A stretch of DNA of 64,000 nucleotides. It comes from Morinoia aosen (lineage: Eukaryota; Arthropoda; Malacostraca; Amphipoda; Talitridae). The translations under genes were made by a program, and so were the position numbers. The number at the start of each line of letters is the position of its first letter. Positions within the stretch are counted from its first letter, which is position 1. Under the pieces are notes generated by a model, which made no database searches, was not told the origin of the DNA, and saw nothing but the letters and a program-made list of their open reading frames with translations. The stretch lies in contig CM059557.1 in NCBI GenBank assembly GCA_030386875.1, positions 59,102,514-59,166,513 on the forward strand. Reading direction: 5' to 3'. Positions 53,101-64,000 of this stretch are shown here, in pieces.

Positions 53101-56100
53101 TAGCTTGTAAACCGCCAAATATTACGAAGCTAATAATTTATTTTAACTTAGCGTGCATATCAACGTTCATTACGAATCTTGCATTTTTCTTCTATGTTAA
53201 GATGTTTGAACAATTCACGAACAATCTTATAGTTCAATACATCTGAACGGGTCAGTTGATTGCTTTCATCGCAACTTGATGAATTTAAAAATGAGGAAAA
53301 ATCCAATGAACTTAATCATATTTACTAGGAATACGTTTCGGAGTCCAGCTCAATCATCAGTTCGTAAAATTAAAATTCATTACGACTACAATATAAGAAA
53401 AAATAAAATGTTGGATACAGTCATTAAAGAAAATCACGAAAACAAAAAAAAAATCAAAACGTGTCCCAGAGAAAGTAAAATCGACATGATCTACTTCCAA
53501 TTTACGATGGGTAGGAACTGTCAGAATTGTTGAGGGCTAGTTTTCGTTTAAAAATATGTAGCGACTCTGAAATTCTGAGGTCACATGTAGTTGAGGCCGA
53601 ATCTAAGATTTTGAAGTCCGCAGAGGATATCGGTTCGTTGCATTTTACTGCGTGATTACGTACGAATTGTGCGAATTCATTCCCCGTGCGGAAGCTTCAA
53701 CCCCGATGTTCGGCCATTCTGATATAAAAATTTTGTGCCGTAATGCCGACGTACGATGATGTGCACTGCACACAACTGTAAGAATAAATCAGAAAGGCTC
53801 TTTCTCCATCAAAAGCGTATCCTTGTACCAGAATTGTATAATTTTATGGTTGCTTCATTTTTCCGGTTCAAGGATACGCTTTCGATGGAGATGCGAACCT
53901 CGATCTCTGATTTATTTTTAACAGTTATACAGTTGTGTGCAGTGTACATCATCGTACGTCGGCATGACGTCACGAAATTTTTACAGAATGGTCGAACATT
54001 GGGGTCGAAGCTTCCGCGCGGGGAACTAATTAGCTTACTCCTCACACTCCGCAGTACGTAATCACGCTGTAAAATGCAACTAAACCTTAGATTCGGCTTC
54101 AACTGCATGTGACCTCAGAATTTTAGAGTCGCTACATATTTTTAAACGAAAACCGGCCCTCAACAATTCTGATAGTTCCTACCCATAACAAATTGTAACT
54201 AAATGGTAATCTTGTCGATTTTAGTTTTTCTGGGACATGTTTTAATTTCATTTTTATTTTCTTGATTTCCTTTAATTCCAACATTTTGTTTTATCTATTA
54301 TTGCAGACATAATGATTTGTAAATTTACGAACTGATGATGGATCTGGACTCCGAAACGTATTCCTAATAAATATGATCGAGTTCCTTGAAATTGTCGTTT
54401 TTAAATTCTTCATCTTATAGATGGTTGCGTGTTTGCGGATATGTTCGGTTTCGGGGCTTACCGAATTTTAACATTTTCTTTTGCCAAAGTATGTACTCGT
54501 ATTTGCTGTGAATAACACGAAATAGACACCTTTTCTTGAGAAACTATTGTTTTGGTCCACTTTTGGAGCCAGTTGCTATTATAGCTAGTCTACATTACGT
54601 TGCAATACGATTAGAAACACATATCTATTGAATGGATTTCATTTTGTTGTTTTTCTCAACAATATAGTTAACATAGCAAGAGCATTTTATTTTTCACAAT
54701 CGGAAACTTTTTGTCAATATTTTTGTATTATTAGATATATAAGGAAATAATTTTATTATAACTCTCATGTAGGAGTTATAATGGTTTTATTTTAATACAA
54801 GTGTGCACGGCCCGCCAAAAATGGGATTCAATACTTTTCATGAACGAATTTTCAAGATGTAGATGATAAACAAATACAGTATATCCATCCTAACAGTACC
54901 CGTGATGAAAAATATTTTTGTACTTGCGCACTGGTGAAACTCGTATCACAGATACGGTCATTATAACTATCCTTATGAGCGTGAGTGACAGAGAAATGGG
55001 AGAAACAGACACCAAACAAATAAACCAAGGGCAAGGGTATTATTAGGTAGCAGCATGACCCATGGAAATGCCGAGGACAATGTCATCGTTAAGCTAGATG
55101 GACCCATGGAAAAATTCCGTCCACATTATCTAACTTATGCTATCCTAATTCTAAGTCGCGACTCGCCCCGCCGCAAAGCACGTTCACGATGCGAAGGCCT
55201 AGCGATCGTCATTACATGGTAGCAACTGCGGTTCTTGTAGACCCTACACCACTAATGAGTTTTCCACTGTTGCGAATACGTAGAACGGAAAGTCGGGTAG
55301 GTTTAAAATGTTTATGCCGAACACATATGCACAAGAACACACAAAGCTCTCTTGACTCGGAGTTCCCCTCTGGTGACAAATCACCATTACTCAAAAATGA
55401 TTACTTCGGGCACAGCTATTCACCAAATTACTATATTTAATTTAATGTCTTTTAATTTTTCAATCTGGACTGAAAGCTGCACTAAAGCGACAGGGTTAGG
55501 AAAATGCGCAAATTACGGCAATCACAACAACCTATCCAATACTACTAACCTATCCTGATAAAATTTCAAACAAATCATTGCATGTACAGACGATCATTCA
55601 ATTTTACACTGAGGAATTCGGTCTCCGTGATACCGCAAACTCAGACATCAAATGTTTCTTAAGAAGCGGACACCGAACTAATACATAAACTAACATACAA
55701 CGGGTATTCTTAGGTTAGATGTTTGTAAAAGTATCGGTATCGGTAGTAGTATCGGTCAAAGTATCGGTATTTTCAAGTATCGGAGTATCGGTATCGGTAT
55801 CGGCCAAAAAATGGGTATCGGTATCGGCCAAAAAAATGGTATCGGTACATCACTATTGGTACTTTAGGTATTTGATCCGTTCGATTTCTGGTTATTTGTG
55901 CGTAGCTTTGATCGAGTTGTGGGGATCGTTTGTGGTATATTATAAGGGCTTGTTCTCTTGATACGTTTTGTTTAGTACGGATAGAAATTAGTTCTTGTTG
56001 CTTGCGTTGTTCCGGGCAAGTCCGGTCTCCAGTTTTGTGATTGTTTCCGCAGTGGTAGCATGTCAAGTTGTTTTCCGTGCAATTTGTTGCTTCATGGCCT

Positions 56101-59100
56101 TTTGTTGCGCATTTTCCACACACGAACACTTCACTGGTACATCTTTTAGCAGTATGGTTGTATTCCAAGCACTTTTTACACATCATAGGGCGGTCGAAGT
56201 ATTCATATATCCTACTCTTGCAGTCTTGGCCAAGGATGTCGATATACTCAGGGGGGGTTGAGCTTCTGAAAGTTAGAAGTATTGCTTTTGCATTTGTGTT
56301 ACGGCTTTTTATCCAATTTGCTGGTTCAACATTTTTGATTATCTGGTTTTCCATTAAACCTTGTTTGAATTTCTCGAAGTTGGTGAAGTCGTAGTTATAG
56401 AAGTAGGCAAGTCCTTTTGAAAGATTTACATAGTTATTTTCTGTTACTTGCACAGGGATGTTGTTTATGTCTTTGATTTTCTGTATTTCATCTTTTTGTC
56501 GTGTGTGATCTAATTCTACAATAAATGTGTTTTTGCCGCCCGATCGAATAGATTTGGGTTTTCCTTGGATTTGGTTTGCAATACATTTTTCTAGGAGCCA
56601 TGGAGTAATTTTCCGCTTTTCGTTTTCCTGCATTGTTATATTGAAATGAGTTGTGGGGGTGTTCGTATCTGATATTGGTATCTCGGAGTGTCCTGTGACT
56701 ATCTGTACAGCACGACGCCTATTAACTCGTTGTTCTTGTTGGACTTTGCATATTTCTGTTTCCATATGTTTCGGGCATTCTCTGTGGCCAGTTTCATGTT
56801 GACGCTTGCAATGCATGCAGGAGAGGGCGCTGCCACATTGTTCGCTGTCATGGCCTGTTTCTCCGCAGCGTTTACAGTTTGCTTCGTTATGGCAGTGTTT
56901 GGCTGTGTGGCCGTAGTTTTGACATTTGTGGCAGATCATTGGTCTATTATTAAATGGGTATACTATCGGATCTGATTTTTCGCCTGGGATATATATAGAG
57001 TCTGGTGTAGTGTAGCTATTAAAGGTTAGTAGGAGTGGGGTGGTTTGGGAGAATCGAGTTTTAATGAAGCTGGCACGGACAGCGTCACTGATATTGTACT
57101 GGCTCTTCAGGCCTTCCACAAAATCTTCCATATTATCTACATCGTATTCTTGAATATATATTAGTCCTTTGGATTGATTGTAGTATGGGTGTTCGCTGAT
57201 CTGGCAATTAATGCCGTCGACGTTATTAAGTCTGGTGATGCGCTCAGATTGGGGTTTGTTTCGAGTTTCTATGATAAAGCTATCTTTACCTGAATAAGTT
57301 ATTCTTTTCGCCTTTAAACCAGTTATTTTGACTATTTCTTCTTGGAGGCAAAATGGATTTATTTGGTTTCTTTCTTCGATTTTGAATTTGACCGAGAAGA
57401 ACTTTGTATAATGGTCGTTCTTCGTCATTTCTTGGTTCAACGATATGGGTGTGTATTTGTTAGCTTTGCATTGTTTTCCCACATTTTCTTTCTCGCAGCC
57501 CATGATTTTACTGTTTTTTCCTATGTTCTGCGCTTTCGTCATTTCTAGGATTTTTTCGAGTGTATTTTCGATTTTCCTTATTCGATCGTCTACATTTTGT
57601 GCTTCTTTTTCAACTTCATGTTTATCGGGGTTGATGCATTTGGTTGCATCATCTGCCGCAAGTCTATTCAGCACTTCATTTAATTTAGCCTCCAATTGGT
57701 CCACCTTACAGGTAGCACCGTTTGGTTCCGGTGGAGTTTTTTCGGTTGTTTGGTCAAATGTTTCATTGTTTTCGCTTATCTTCCTGGTGATATTGTTAGT
57801 TTTGGGGTTTGTTGCACCTACGTTGGTAGCAGTGCTTAGGTTGTTTTTGTTGGGATTTATTCGTTGTTTTAATTTGTTTTTATTTTTGGCGTACATACTC
57901 CCGGCTTCAGAGGGGGTTTCCCTGCCTCGAAGTCGGGGTTTGAGGTATTCGCTGATTGTTGCCAGAAGTGCTTAAAGTTTTACTTTGGGATCCAAAGTAG
58001 TAATCCAAAATGGACTATTGGTCTGAGTAACTTAAGTCTATTCTTATAGGTTATTTAAGGGCCCTGGAGTATAGGGCAAATTAAAGAGAAAATAACTACG
58101 CAAATGAGACCCAAGCTCCGAAGAGCTCGGGCCGCCGCCCGACTTTTTTCTACCCAACAACGGGGAATTGGAAAAAAAACCTAAAATCTTAATCCCTCGA
58201 AAGAAAACTCAAAAGATAGAGGAAAGAGCAGTTGGGTATTTCAACGGTACCACCACGAGAAGGTGCCGGGTCAGCTGGATACCTGCTCGTGAGTAGGTAT
58301 TCCTGTATCAATCCTTGTCTACGACTTCTTTCCCTTCACCAAGCTCAATAATTCAATAATTTGGTACCAGTAAACGTGGTAAAGGGAACACGTAAAATTT
58401 CCCCCTTCAGGGAGATTCAAACTATTGTATGAATGGGAATTAGCACTCCCAAGAGGAAGATGTGAGGTCCTAAGTTGGAGGTTCGGTAGGCCTCCTTTTC
58501 TCGAAATAATTTAGGTTTTTCGTTTTGTGACAGACCACCTTTTTCGGTTTGCTGCTGTCTTATTTTTCAGCACCAATTATTTTCTTTTCCAGTTTTTACG
58601 TTTCATAAACTTCTTCCTATCTTTCTTTACCTATTCGCAGGACGTGGGGACTCGACTTATGCATTGATTCCGCGTTTTTATTCCGTTGTACTTTCCTCAT
58701 CCCTCTTTTGGGAACATCTTTGAAGTAAAGGAGGTTTGAACTTACGATTCAATAATCTAAGCTAATCTGAATTTAAATCTTCATGTATAACATGGATTCA
58801 CTCAATATAGCAAATGGAACGACCCTTCTTTAGGACAATTGCATACAGTGTTTGATATTTCTGGATGAGGTTATGTTGGTATGAGATGTATAAAGTCACA
58901 TTCAAACGAGACTGTTTGCTCCGAATTAAGAGATATCAATGAAGGATTGCTCTTTTTCTGGACATTAACTCCGTTGGTGAAGATGACGCACAAGCTCACC
59001 TGTCATGCGCAAGGGTTTCCCTGAGAGTGTGGTTGATGTTCACGGGAACGAGGGCATTTTTCTCGCGGTCCTCGAAGAAGACGGCCAGGCGCGGCAGCAC

Positions 59101-60713
59101 GTACTGGCGCTGCTTGTCCCAAGGAGCGGGCGGACTGCCCTCACCAAAAACCACCTCTAGCTGGTCAGAGAACCTACAACAATGCGAAGAAATTGATTCG
59201 TAAAATTTGACTTGGTGTTTGAGCCCTAATTATGAAACAAGAGCTTACTTTAGACTTGGCTTTCCATATTCAATATCACCGTCAATGATCCATTGTGCTC
59301 TCCTGACAAAGCCTTACTAGTTTTACTTTTGCAGCACCTCCTTATGTTTGATTGTTGCTGTGACTAGTAAATTATTTTAATTCTTTATTGTTAGAGATAC
59401 TTTTGAATTTGCTATTCGGCCTGTCGTGCGCATAGGGGAGCAATCAATGACTTTCATCTGTGTTCATTAAGACACTTCGGTAATATTATCTAGTTGCAAC
59501 TAATTGATTCGTTATATTTCTTCACAAACTGTGTAGACAGCAATAATTTTTTTCATCAATTATTAACTAACAGATTAGATTAGATTTAGTCTAAGCCTCC
59601 CTAACCGGAAAAGTGTACCAAGGAGAGGAAGGCACCATTTAGTATGAAGAAAATGGAACGTGGAATCTATGCAGAAGGGGTATCAAAACAGTGAGGTGAG
59701 AAAGAAGTTTATGAAACATGATAAAAGTTGAAGAAGAAAGTAGCTGGTACTGGAAAAACAGGACAGCAGTAAGCAGAAAAAGTTGGTCCTTAACATAACA
59801 AAAAATGTTTTATTTGAACAAAAAGAAGGCCAACTTAAGTCTTAGCTTGGGCCCTAATATAGCCCTTTGGTTTTTCAACAACAAAATTTGACCAAACCAT
59901 ATCCATAATTTTTGCAATAACTTTTATCTTCTCAACTGGTCTCAAGTGAATTCTACAAAGACTTTTTTCAAACGTAAAATTACACATCAAAACAATTACA
60001 TAAAACAGTTTGGGCACGGGAAACCGCGGCATTCAAATAAATAATTCACCTTTCCTGAAGTCGACCGAAAAGTCTGAAACTAAAGAAGTGAAGAGCATTG
60101 TGTTTTACTGAACTACAAATGAATTGATTATACGTAATGAATCAGAAACCGTTTCACATGCCACCGCTGCAAACGAGGAGAAGAGATTTAATGTTAAAGT
60201 TCACACATAAAATCTGGCTTAGGCATAAATTACTCACGAATGCTTCTCGTTGAAATGCTGAATGAAGTCAGTTAGTTGGTACTCAGGATACACGAGCAGT
60301 ACTGGCCACACCAGATCTCCCGCTTTATTTAGGTGCACTTTTGAGCCCTGGAACGATTTATGATCATATATCAATTTAACACTGGAAATATTCATCACCA
60401 GAAAAGAATGTTTAATCAAAATGACGCACTTTGATAAAAACATGTATAATTGTAGATCACTAGCAGGTCAACTGACGGCACTCACGGCAGCAGCTGGATG
60501 GCAAGGTTCAATATCAGGAAGAGAAGCAATTTCTCTCTCAACTTGTTGCAGTTCTTCGTCCTCAAACTCGTCCCCTTTGTTGCTGCTGCTGGAGCGCTGG
60601 CGCTCCTCCAGCCTCACGCCGCGCTTCTCTATCTCGTTCAGGAGCAGCTTCATGGCCATCAGCTTCTGGTTCTCCTCGATGTGGCGTTTCCGCGTTATGC
60701 GATCGCTCTTGTT
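47018..60713 (-). CDS. TTC4: TTC4/Dpit47-type Hsp90 cochaperone, C-terminal four coding exons (partial)
   Basis: Exons in coding order: 60486-60713, 60238-60347, 59000-59173, 47018-47105, stop TAG at 47018-47020; phases join cleanly at 0, 2 and 2. Exon 1 of this set encodes a basic/acidic linker helix after the TPRs. Exons 2-4 encode the conserved C-terminal domain of TTC4/Cns1 (GDLVWPVLLVYPEY, LTDFIQHFNEKHS, then PPAPWDKQRQYVLPRLAVFFED and GGTPSFIIMV). The family binds Hsp90/Hsp70 through its TPRs and acts in the cytosol and nucleus. The TPR exons lie past the right edge. The final intron is 11.9 kb and holds a same-strand LINE. No defects in the visible exons. Confidence 0.85.
47106..47638 (-). 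other. TTC4-like intron between last exon and LINE-B
   Basis: AT-rich intronic DNA, nothing recognised. At its right end, about 47635-47650, is the severed tip of SINE-like copy D. Confidence 0.45.
47811..51533 (-). pseudogene. LINE-B ORF2 with a single internal stop
   Basis: 1240-residue frame from ATG 51533 (MANVGILQWNCQG). One in-frame TAA at 50760-50762 splits it after the endonuclease; no shift, since the frame continues directly with LYQRF as in LINE-A. Endonuclease motifs are QETKLW, GDFNGHS and SDHCPI. RT has RRGRSTVDHLVR, FFDLEKAYD, GVPQGS and YVDD at 669-672, the same position as in LINE-A. RNase H has YTDGS, AEIHA, CDS and WIPSHVG. The C-terminal motif is CEFC...VKHLIIEC. Apart from the stop it looks complete, so the insertion is fairly young. 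Confidence 0.9.
52085..55855. mobile_element. 3.8-kb foldback element with (GTATCG)n termini, hAT-like
   Basis: Termini TAGTGATGTACCGATG / GGTATCGGTACATCACTA. A perfect 8-bp duplication TTGGTACT flanks it (52077-52084 and 55856-55863). Both ends carry arrays of GTATCG-type hexamers (about 52096-52160 and 55733-55845). Inverted arms continue inward: 52220-52345 with 55590-55725, and 52460-52700 with 54870-55140. No transposase frame was found, so it is non-autonomous. The centre carries a separate palindrome (53279-54416). Confidence 0.85.
53279..54416. mobile_element. Inner palindrome of ~1.14 kb
   Basis: Arms of ~550 bp meet near 53855. Ends GATGAATTTAAAAA / TTTTTAAATTCTTCATC. The blocks AGGAATACGTTTCGGAGTCC and GCGTATCCTTG are mirrored. 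No clear target duplication, so it is either a separate insertion or the core of the outer element. Confidence 0.65.
57897..58402 (-). other. LINE-B 5' UTR / internal promoter region
   Basis: Shares with LINE-A the terminal ~30 bp and the GGTACCACCACG-GAAGGTG block. LINEs of this type usually carry a downstream promoter here; none is recognised by sequence. Confidence 0.5.
58403..58745. repeat. SINE-like repeat R, copy D (tip severed by LINE-B)
   Basis: Starts with the CCCTTCAGGGAG hairpin that doubles as the LINE-B target duplication; its original first bases are left of LINE-B near 47635-47650. Ends GGAGGTTTGAACTTAC. More diverged than copies B and C. Confidence 0.72.
59000..59173 (-). CDS. 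TTC4: TTC4-like coding exon
   Basis: 174 nt, acceptor ...TTGTAG and donor GTGAGC on the - strand. Encodes FSDQLEVVFGEGSPP through TLRETLAHD. GC-rich compared with its surroundings, as expected of a coding exon in AT-rich DNA. Confidence 0.88.
59174..60237 (-). other. TTC4-like intron with SINE-like repeat R, copy E (59586-59860, opposite orientation)
   Basis: Copy E runs opposite to copies A-D: AGTCTAAGCCTCCCTAACC at its start, CACCATTTAGTATG in the middle, truncated after GCTTGGGCCCTAA. The rest of the intron shows nothing recognisable. Confidence 0.7.
60238..60347 (-). CDS. TTC4: TTC4-like coding exon
   Basis: 110 nt, acceptor GTTCCAG and donor GTGAGT. Encodes GSKVHLNKAGDLVWPVLLVY to NEKHS, the most conserved block of the TTC4 C-terminal domain. 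The Ser codon is split with the next exon. Confidence 0.9.
60486..60713 (-). CDS. TTC4: TTC4-like coding exon, linker helix
   Basis: 228 nt (76 codons, phase 0 both ends), acceptor TTGTTACAG and donor GTGAGT. Encodes NKSDRITRKRHIEENQKLMA... then a Ser- and Glu-rich stretch; predicted long charged helix followed by a flexible segment. Confidence 0.85.
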
Positions 60714-63700
60714 CTGTAACAAGATACATTAATTCTAATGTTCCCCAGTTCGTGGAACATTAGGGAACATCGTTCCCTCATTTTCATACATTTTTGAATT
60801 AAAGGAAAATTAATTTCACCTTTTTACATGGGGAAACCAATTAACCCCATGGAAATGATTCTTTGAAAGATATTCATGAATTACAGTGATTCATTATATT
60901 ATTGCACAACAAAATAAATGCCTCGTGCGGAACTGGGTGAATGAAAGACGACTTGCGCACAATTTCCTTAAAACTTCATGTTGTACACAACAAGCTCATG
61001 ACAGTCGAGCCCCTCAATGAAGAAAACTTTTCAGTAACTTCAGAAGTAGTAATACTCGTAACACTGAGCACCTAACCTTTAACAAGATATTCATTTTACT
61101 TTTCATCTAATTAAATGGATAACAAAGGTAGGCTGTTCATGAGTTAAGAGAACGTTTTCACCTAACATAACATTCCTGCCACCAAGTAAGAGAGAGGAGA
61201 GAAGGGCCTATTATTTTTATCATTATTTATTCTAAGACACCAACACAAAAACCCGCTAAAGTTCAAGCATCCACAAATCTACATTACCACAGCAAAAAAC
61301 TACATCAAATTTTAACAGTTTATTAGATTCACTGTGAATCTGGACAAAATTCAAACACTAATGTGTCAATGAATGTACTCTTAACTGCAAATACAATTCA
61401 ATGACACCTCAACCTAATTCAGAGAAATGTACTCAGAAGTCACTGGTTAATGTTCTCTGAAATTTCAAAAGCGCACTTAAGATGATCACCGTCTCCGACG
61501 CCTCAAAATCCATGCTAAAATTTTAGAACAAACTTCCGTTACGTCTGCCCAAAATAGGATATTAAAGCGACTTCATCACATGCTCATCTCATGCATCCTC
61601 TCATCTTAAAAATCAGTGATGGAACGATCCCAAATTTCCCAATGATTCCGATTTTATCCAAATACCTCAACTCTCGGTACAACTCCAAAATAACGCATTT
61701 TATACGTCTTTTTTAAAAATAGCTAAACGGTTGGCTACCTCATGTAGTAACGGTAATTTCGTATGTATTCTACTTTTGCACAGGATTATCATTGATAGTC
61801 AATGAGTGAACTAAATATTAAAAAAAAAAAGCCGAAATGAAAGCACTGATATTCCAAGAAACCTGATAAACTATTAGAAAAATGCATAATCTTTTAACGA
61901 GCAAAAATGGACGTCCTCAATTGCATTTTTCTATAAATTTTTTAAATCCGAGTGAATATTTTATTGAAAATTTTATTTACTTAACACGTTCACTGCGTAT
62001 TGGGCCACATGTGTACCAAGAGGTAAATTGCCCACTTACGTGCCGGTATCAATGCACGACATTTTATCTGTTTCGCGATGTTTTTGCAAAATAATTATCA
62101 TGCGAGGTGAAATGTTATCGTGCAATTGTATTCTTCATATTCATTAGGAAGAATTAAAATTTATTCAAGCTGTAAAATCGATTTCCCTATTCTGCTGCTT
62201 ACAACCTAACCAAACCAACCGTTAACAACCGCGGAAACGCAGTGAACGTGTTAAATAAAGAAACTGAAATCTAAAACATTTTCACACTAAATGCAAATTT
62301 GTTATCGTCCGGTAATCAAGCTCTTAAATCAATCAAAAAAATCAAGTTAAGGGCTTAAGGCGTAATGGAATGAAGCGCATGGGAGCTGCTCAAAAAACAG
62401 CTTCCAAAGCTGTAAACACCAACTTAAAAAAATCTCACTGAGTACCGATACAAAACCGACGCTCAGGAGTTACGGAAAGAAGTTAAATATTTAAATCAGT
62501 GTACTGGCGGTTATAGATTTGAAGATTTCTAACTGCACAAATACAGCCCAATTTTTCCTTCGTTGAATGCTGAAATAGGAGGGAAATGCCGATTGTTCAA
62601 TGCAATCAGTTTTACAAAATCAAAATTCTGGAACAAAATGACTTTTGAAGTTCATCCTACCTCCTTCTCACGTACTTAACAAAGACTTAGGAAATAATGC
62701 AGCATCTATAATTTCCCACTGCCAATTTCAAATTCGTCTAGAACAATGACCTCACATTGAAAAGATAGAGCAGAATTATGCTGAACCTGAAACAGATATC
62801 TTCACTCTCAAGAAAAGATTAGAGTTTTTTAGAATAAGTGAGGTGATTCAAATTTAAAAAGATGTGAAGGTTATCAAAAGGGCGGTAAAGTCATGTTATG
62901 CTAAAAAGCGTAATTCATGGTTAGGTTATGTTTGAATAACTCATGCTTGCTCAGGATTAGTACAGGTTTCTGTAATCTTTTCATTTTCAACTTTAGATTG
63001 ATTGCCATTATGTTGCATGTGTTCGTGAGTATCAATATTAGGTAACACTAATACAATTAAAAGTCTACATAATAGATGTAAATTTTGGATGTTTTATCAA
63101 ACTTATAAAGAGGTAAATCCTGAAATAGAGTTCAACACGCTACTCCATAGTGTTGCTAAATTTCATTATTTGGTTAATGCTGCTACATATACATATAATC
63201 CACAGGAATAATACTTCTAGATATTAAAATTGATCTTAAATTTTACAGTTCTGATGCCTATACATGGTGACTATTGATATTTCATTTTCAAATTTTACTA
63301 CTTTTTACTACCTTCAACGGCAAAAAATTACTACCTTTTTTTTTACACAATGAATGTTGCCCAAATGTCCAGAGGTAAGTAATTGGCCTATAATGAGTAA
63401 TTTGAGTCAATAATATACGCAATACCAAAGGTTCAAAAAAAGCTCCAAGTTTCTTAATACTTAAATTACTTAATACTAAATGGAGCAACCGCAGCTTTAC
63501 GGCGAAAAAGTTGCCTAGATTGCTAAGGTACCCCCCATCCTAAATAGACTCCAACGCAAGTTTGGCGAAGACCTTGTCTTGACATCTTTCAACTATGAGG
63601 AAAACAGTTCATCATATGGAAAAAATAAACTGAATGGAACTAGTAGACACCAGGGGATTGCCAGATCCCTTCACAGCAGGGTAGAATATCAAGGAATTTC

Positions 63701-64000
63701 ATTATGACCAAACACTATGGCACTTCAGAAATATGAGTTTGTAAACTATTTCTATCATACCTCAAAATCTAAATCGGCATCCTAATTGCAATCAATAATA
63801 ACAAATAGGTTATGAACATGTTATATTACGGAACCAATCACGAAAATGCAAATTTCATGTAGCTTTCCTACATACTTTTAGTAGAAGAATGAACTTTGAT
63901 TACAAGGAGCATCTCCATGCTTTGACGACATCCTGGAGGAAACTGAATCGCCATGACTGCCAAAAGGAACTAAACTCCCGTTCAAATGTTGACACATTGT
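60714..64000 (-). other. Upstream intron or flank of the TTC4-like gene
   Basis: 3.3 kb of AT-rich DNA. No TPR-coding exon was found on the - strand, so this is probably one intron. A 36-codon open stretch on the + strand at 63892-64000 runs off the window and is not recognisable. Confidence 0.4.

Larger units (their letters stand above)
51577..57896 (-). pseudogene. LINE-B ORF1 interrupted by a foldback transposon
   Basis: Starts at ATG 57896 (MYAKNKNKLKQR). It runs to the insertion junction near 55856, resumes at 52076 and stops at 51577. With one copy of the target duplication removed, the two parts total 2541 nt, exactly 847 codons, so the gene was intact before insertion. As in LINE-A it has two modules, each RRM-like sequence plus three CCHC knuckles (MICHKCQNYGHTAKHC... 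and MMCKKCLEYNHTAKRC...). The first ~140 residues are Lys/Asn-rich and the tail is Arg/Ser-rich. ORF2 begins 43 nt after the stop. Confidence 0.88.
47651..58402 (-). mobile_element. LINE-B (I-group non-LTR retrotransposon) with a 3.8-kb insertion
   Basis: Full-length on the - strand: 5' end 58402 (GGAAATTTTACGTG, as in LINE-A), 5' UTR to 57897, ORF1, ORF2, 3' UTR and a short (ATT)n tail at 47651-47666. A perfect 12-bp target duplication CCCTTCAGGGAG flanks it (47639-47650 and 58403-58414). Net length without the inner insertion is ~6.97 kb. The target is the hairpin tip of a SINE-like repeat. 'LINE-B' is a local label. Confidence 0.92.

Noticed and set aside
63892..64000. Open + strand stretch at the right edge
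   Set aside because: 36 codons, no recognised sequence, no splice evidence, and opposite in strand to the neighbouring gene.

Overview
This is arthropod nuclear DNA, most likely from an insect, and it is dominated by transposable elements. It has spliced genes with GT-AG introns, a ribosomal protein gene closest to insect RpS25, Ty3/gypsy elements primed by tRNA-Gly, and LINEs related to the arthropod I group. I cannot name the species.

Two host genes can be supported. RpS25 (+ strand, 20575-31596) has three coding exons: the first holds only the ATG, followed by an 8.9-kb intron and a 1.76-kb intron. A TTC4/Dpit47-type Hsp90 cochaperone gene (- strand) is represented by its last four coding exons at 60486-60713, 60238-60347, 59000-59173 and 47018-47105. 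Its TPR-coding exons must lie beyond the right edge. Its last intron is 11.9 kb because a LINE sits in it.

Layout: (1) 1-10025, two - strand gypsy units in tandem, sharing one 847-bp LTR, cut by the window start. (2) 10427-19663, a complete + strand element of the same family with nearly identical 2153-bp LTRs and a 4-bp target duplication; its LTR centre is unrelated to that of the - strand copies. (3) 20575-31596, RpS25. Its first intron is packed with foldback (long inverted repeat) elements nested inside each other and flanked by 8-bp duplications, plus two copies of a ~350-bp SINE-like repeat. (4) 33.3-45.6 kb, an old decayed LINE apparently split by a younger LINE (34.2-41.0 kb), a hAT transposon with a near-complete transposase (42276-44693) and a third SINE-like copy. 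(5) 47-60.7 kb, the TTC4 gene. Its last intron holds a SINE-like copy, split by a second LINE (47651-58402), itself split by a 3.8-kb foldback hAT-type element (52085-55855), which carries another palindrome at its centre. (6) 60714-64000, probably TTC4 intron or upstream DNA, with no exon I can defend.

The strongest points for a second look are: a complete -1 frameshift signal joining gag and pol in all three gypsy copies (GGGAAAC, 7-nt spacer, stem-loop with a wobble-preserving change); nested foldback elements resolved by their target duplications; a LINE ORF1 protein built from a duplicated RNA-binding/zinc-knuckle module; a TGATG stop-start coupling in one LINE; and a four-level nest of mobile elements inside the TTC4 intron.
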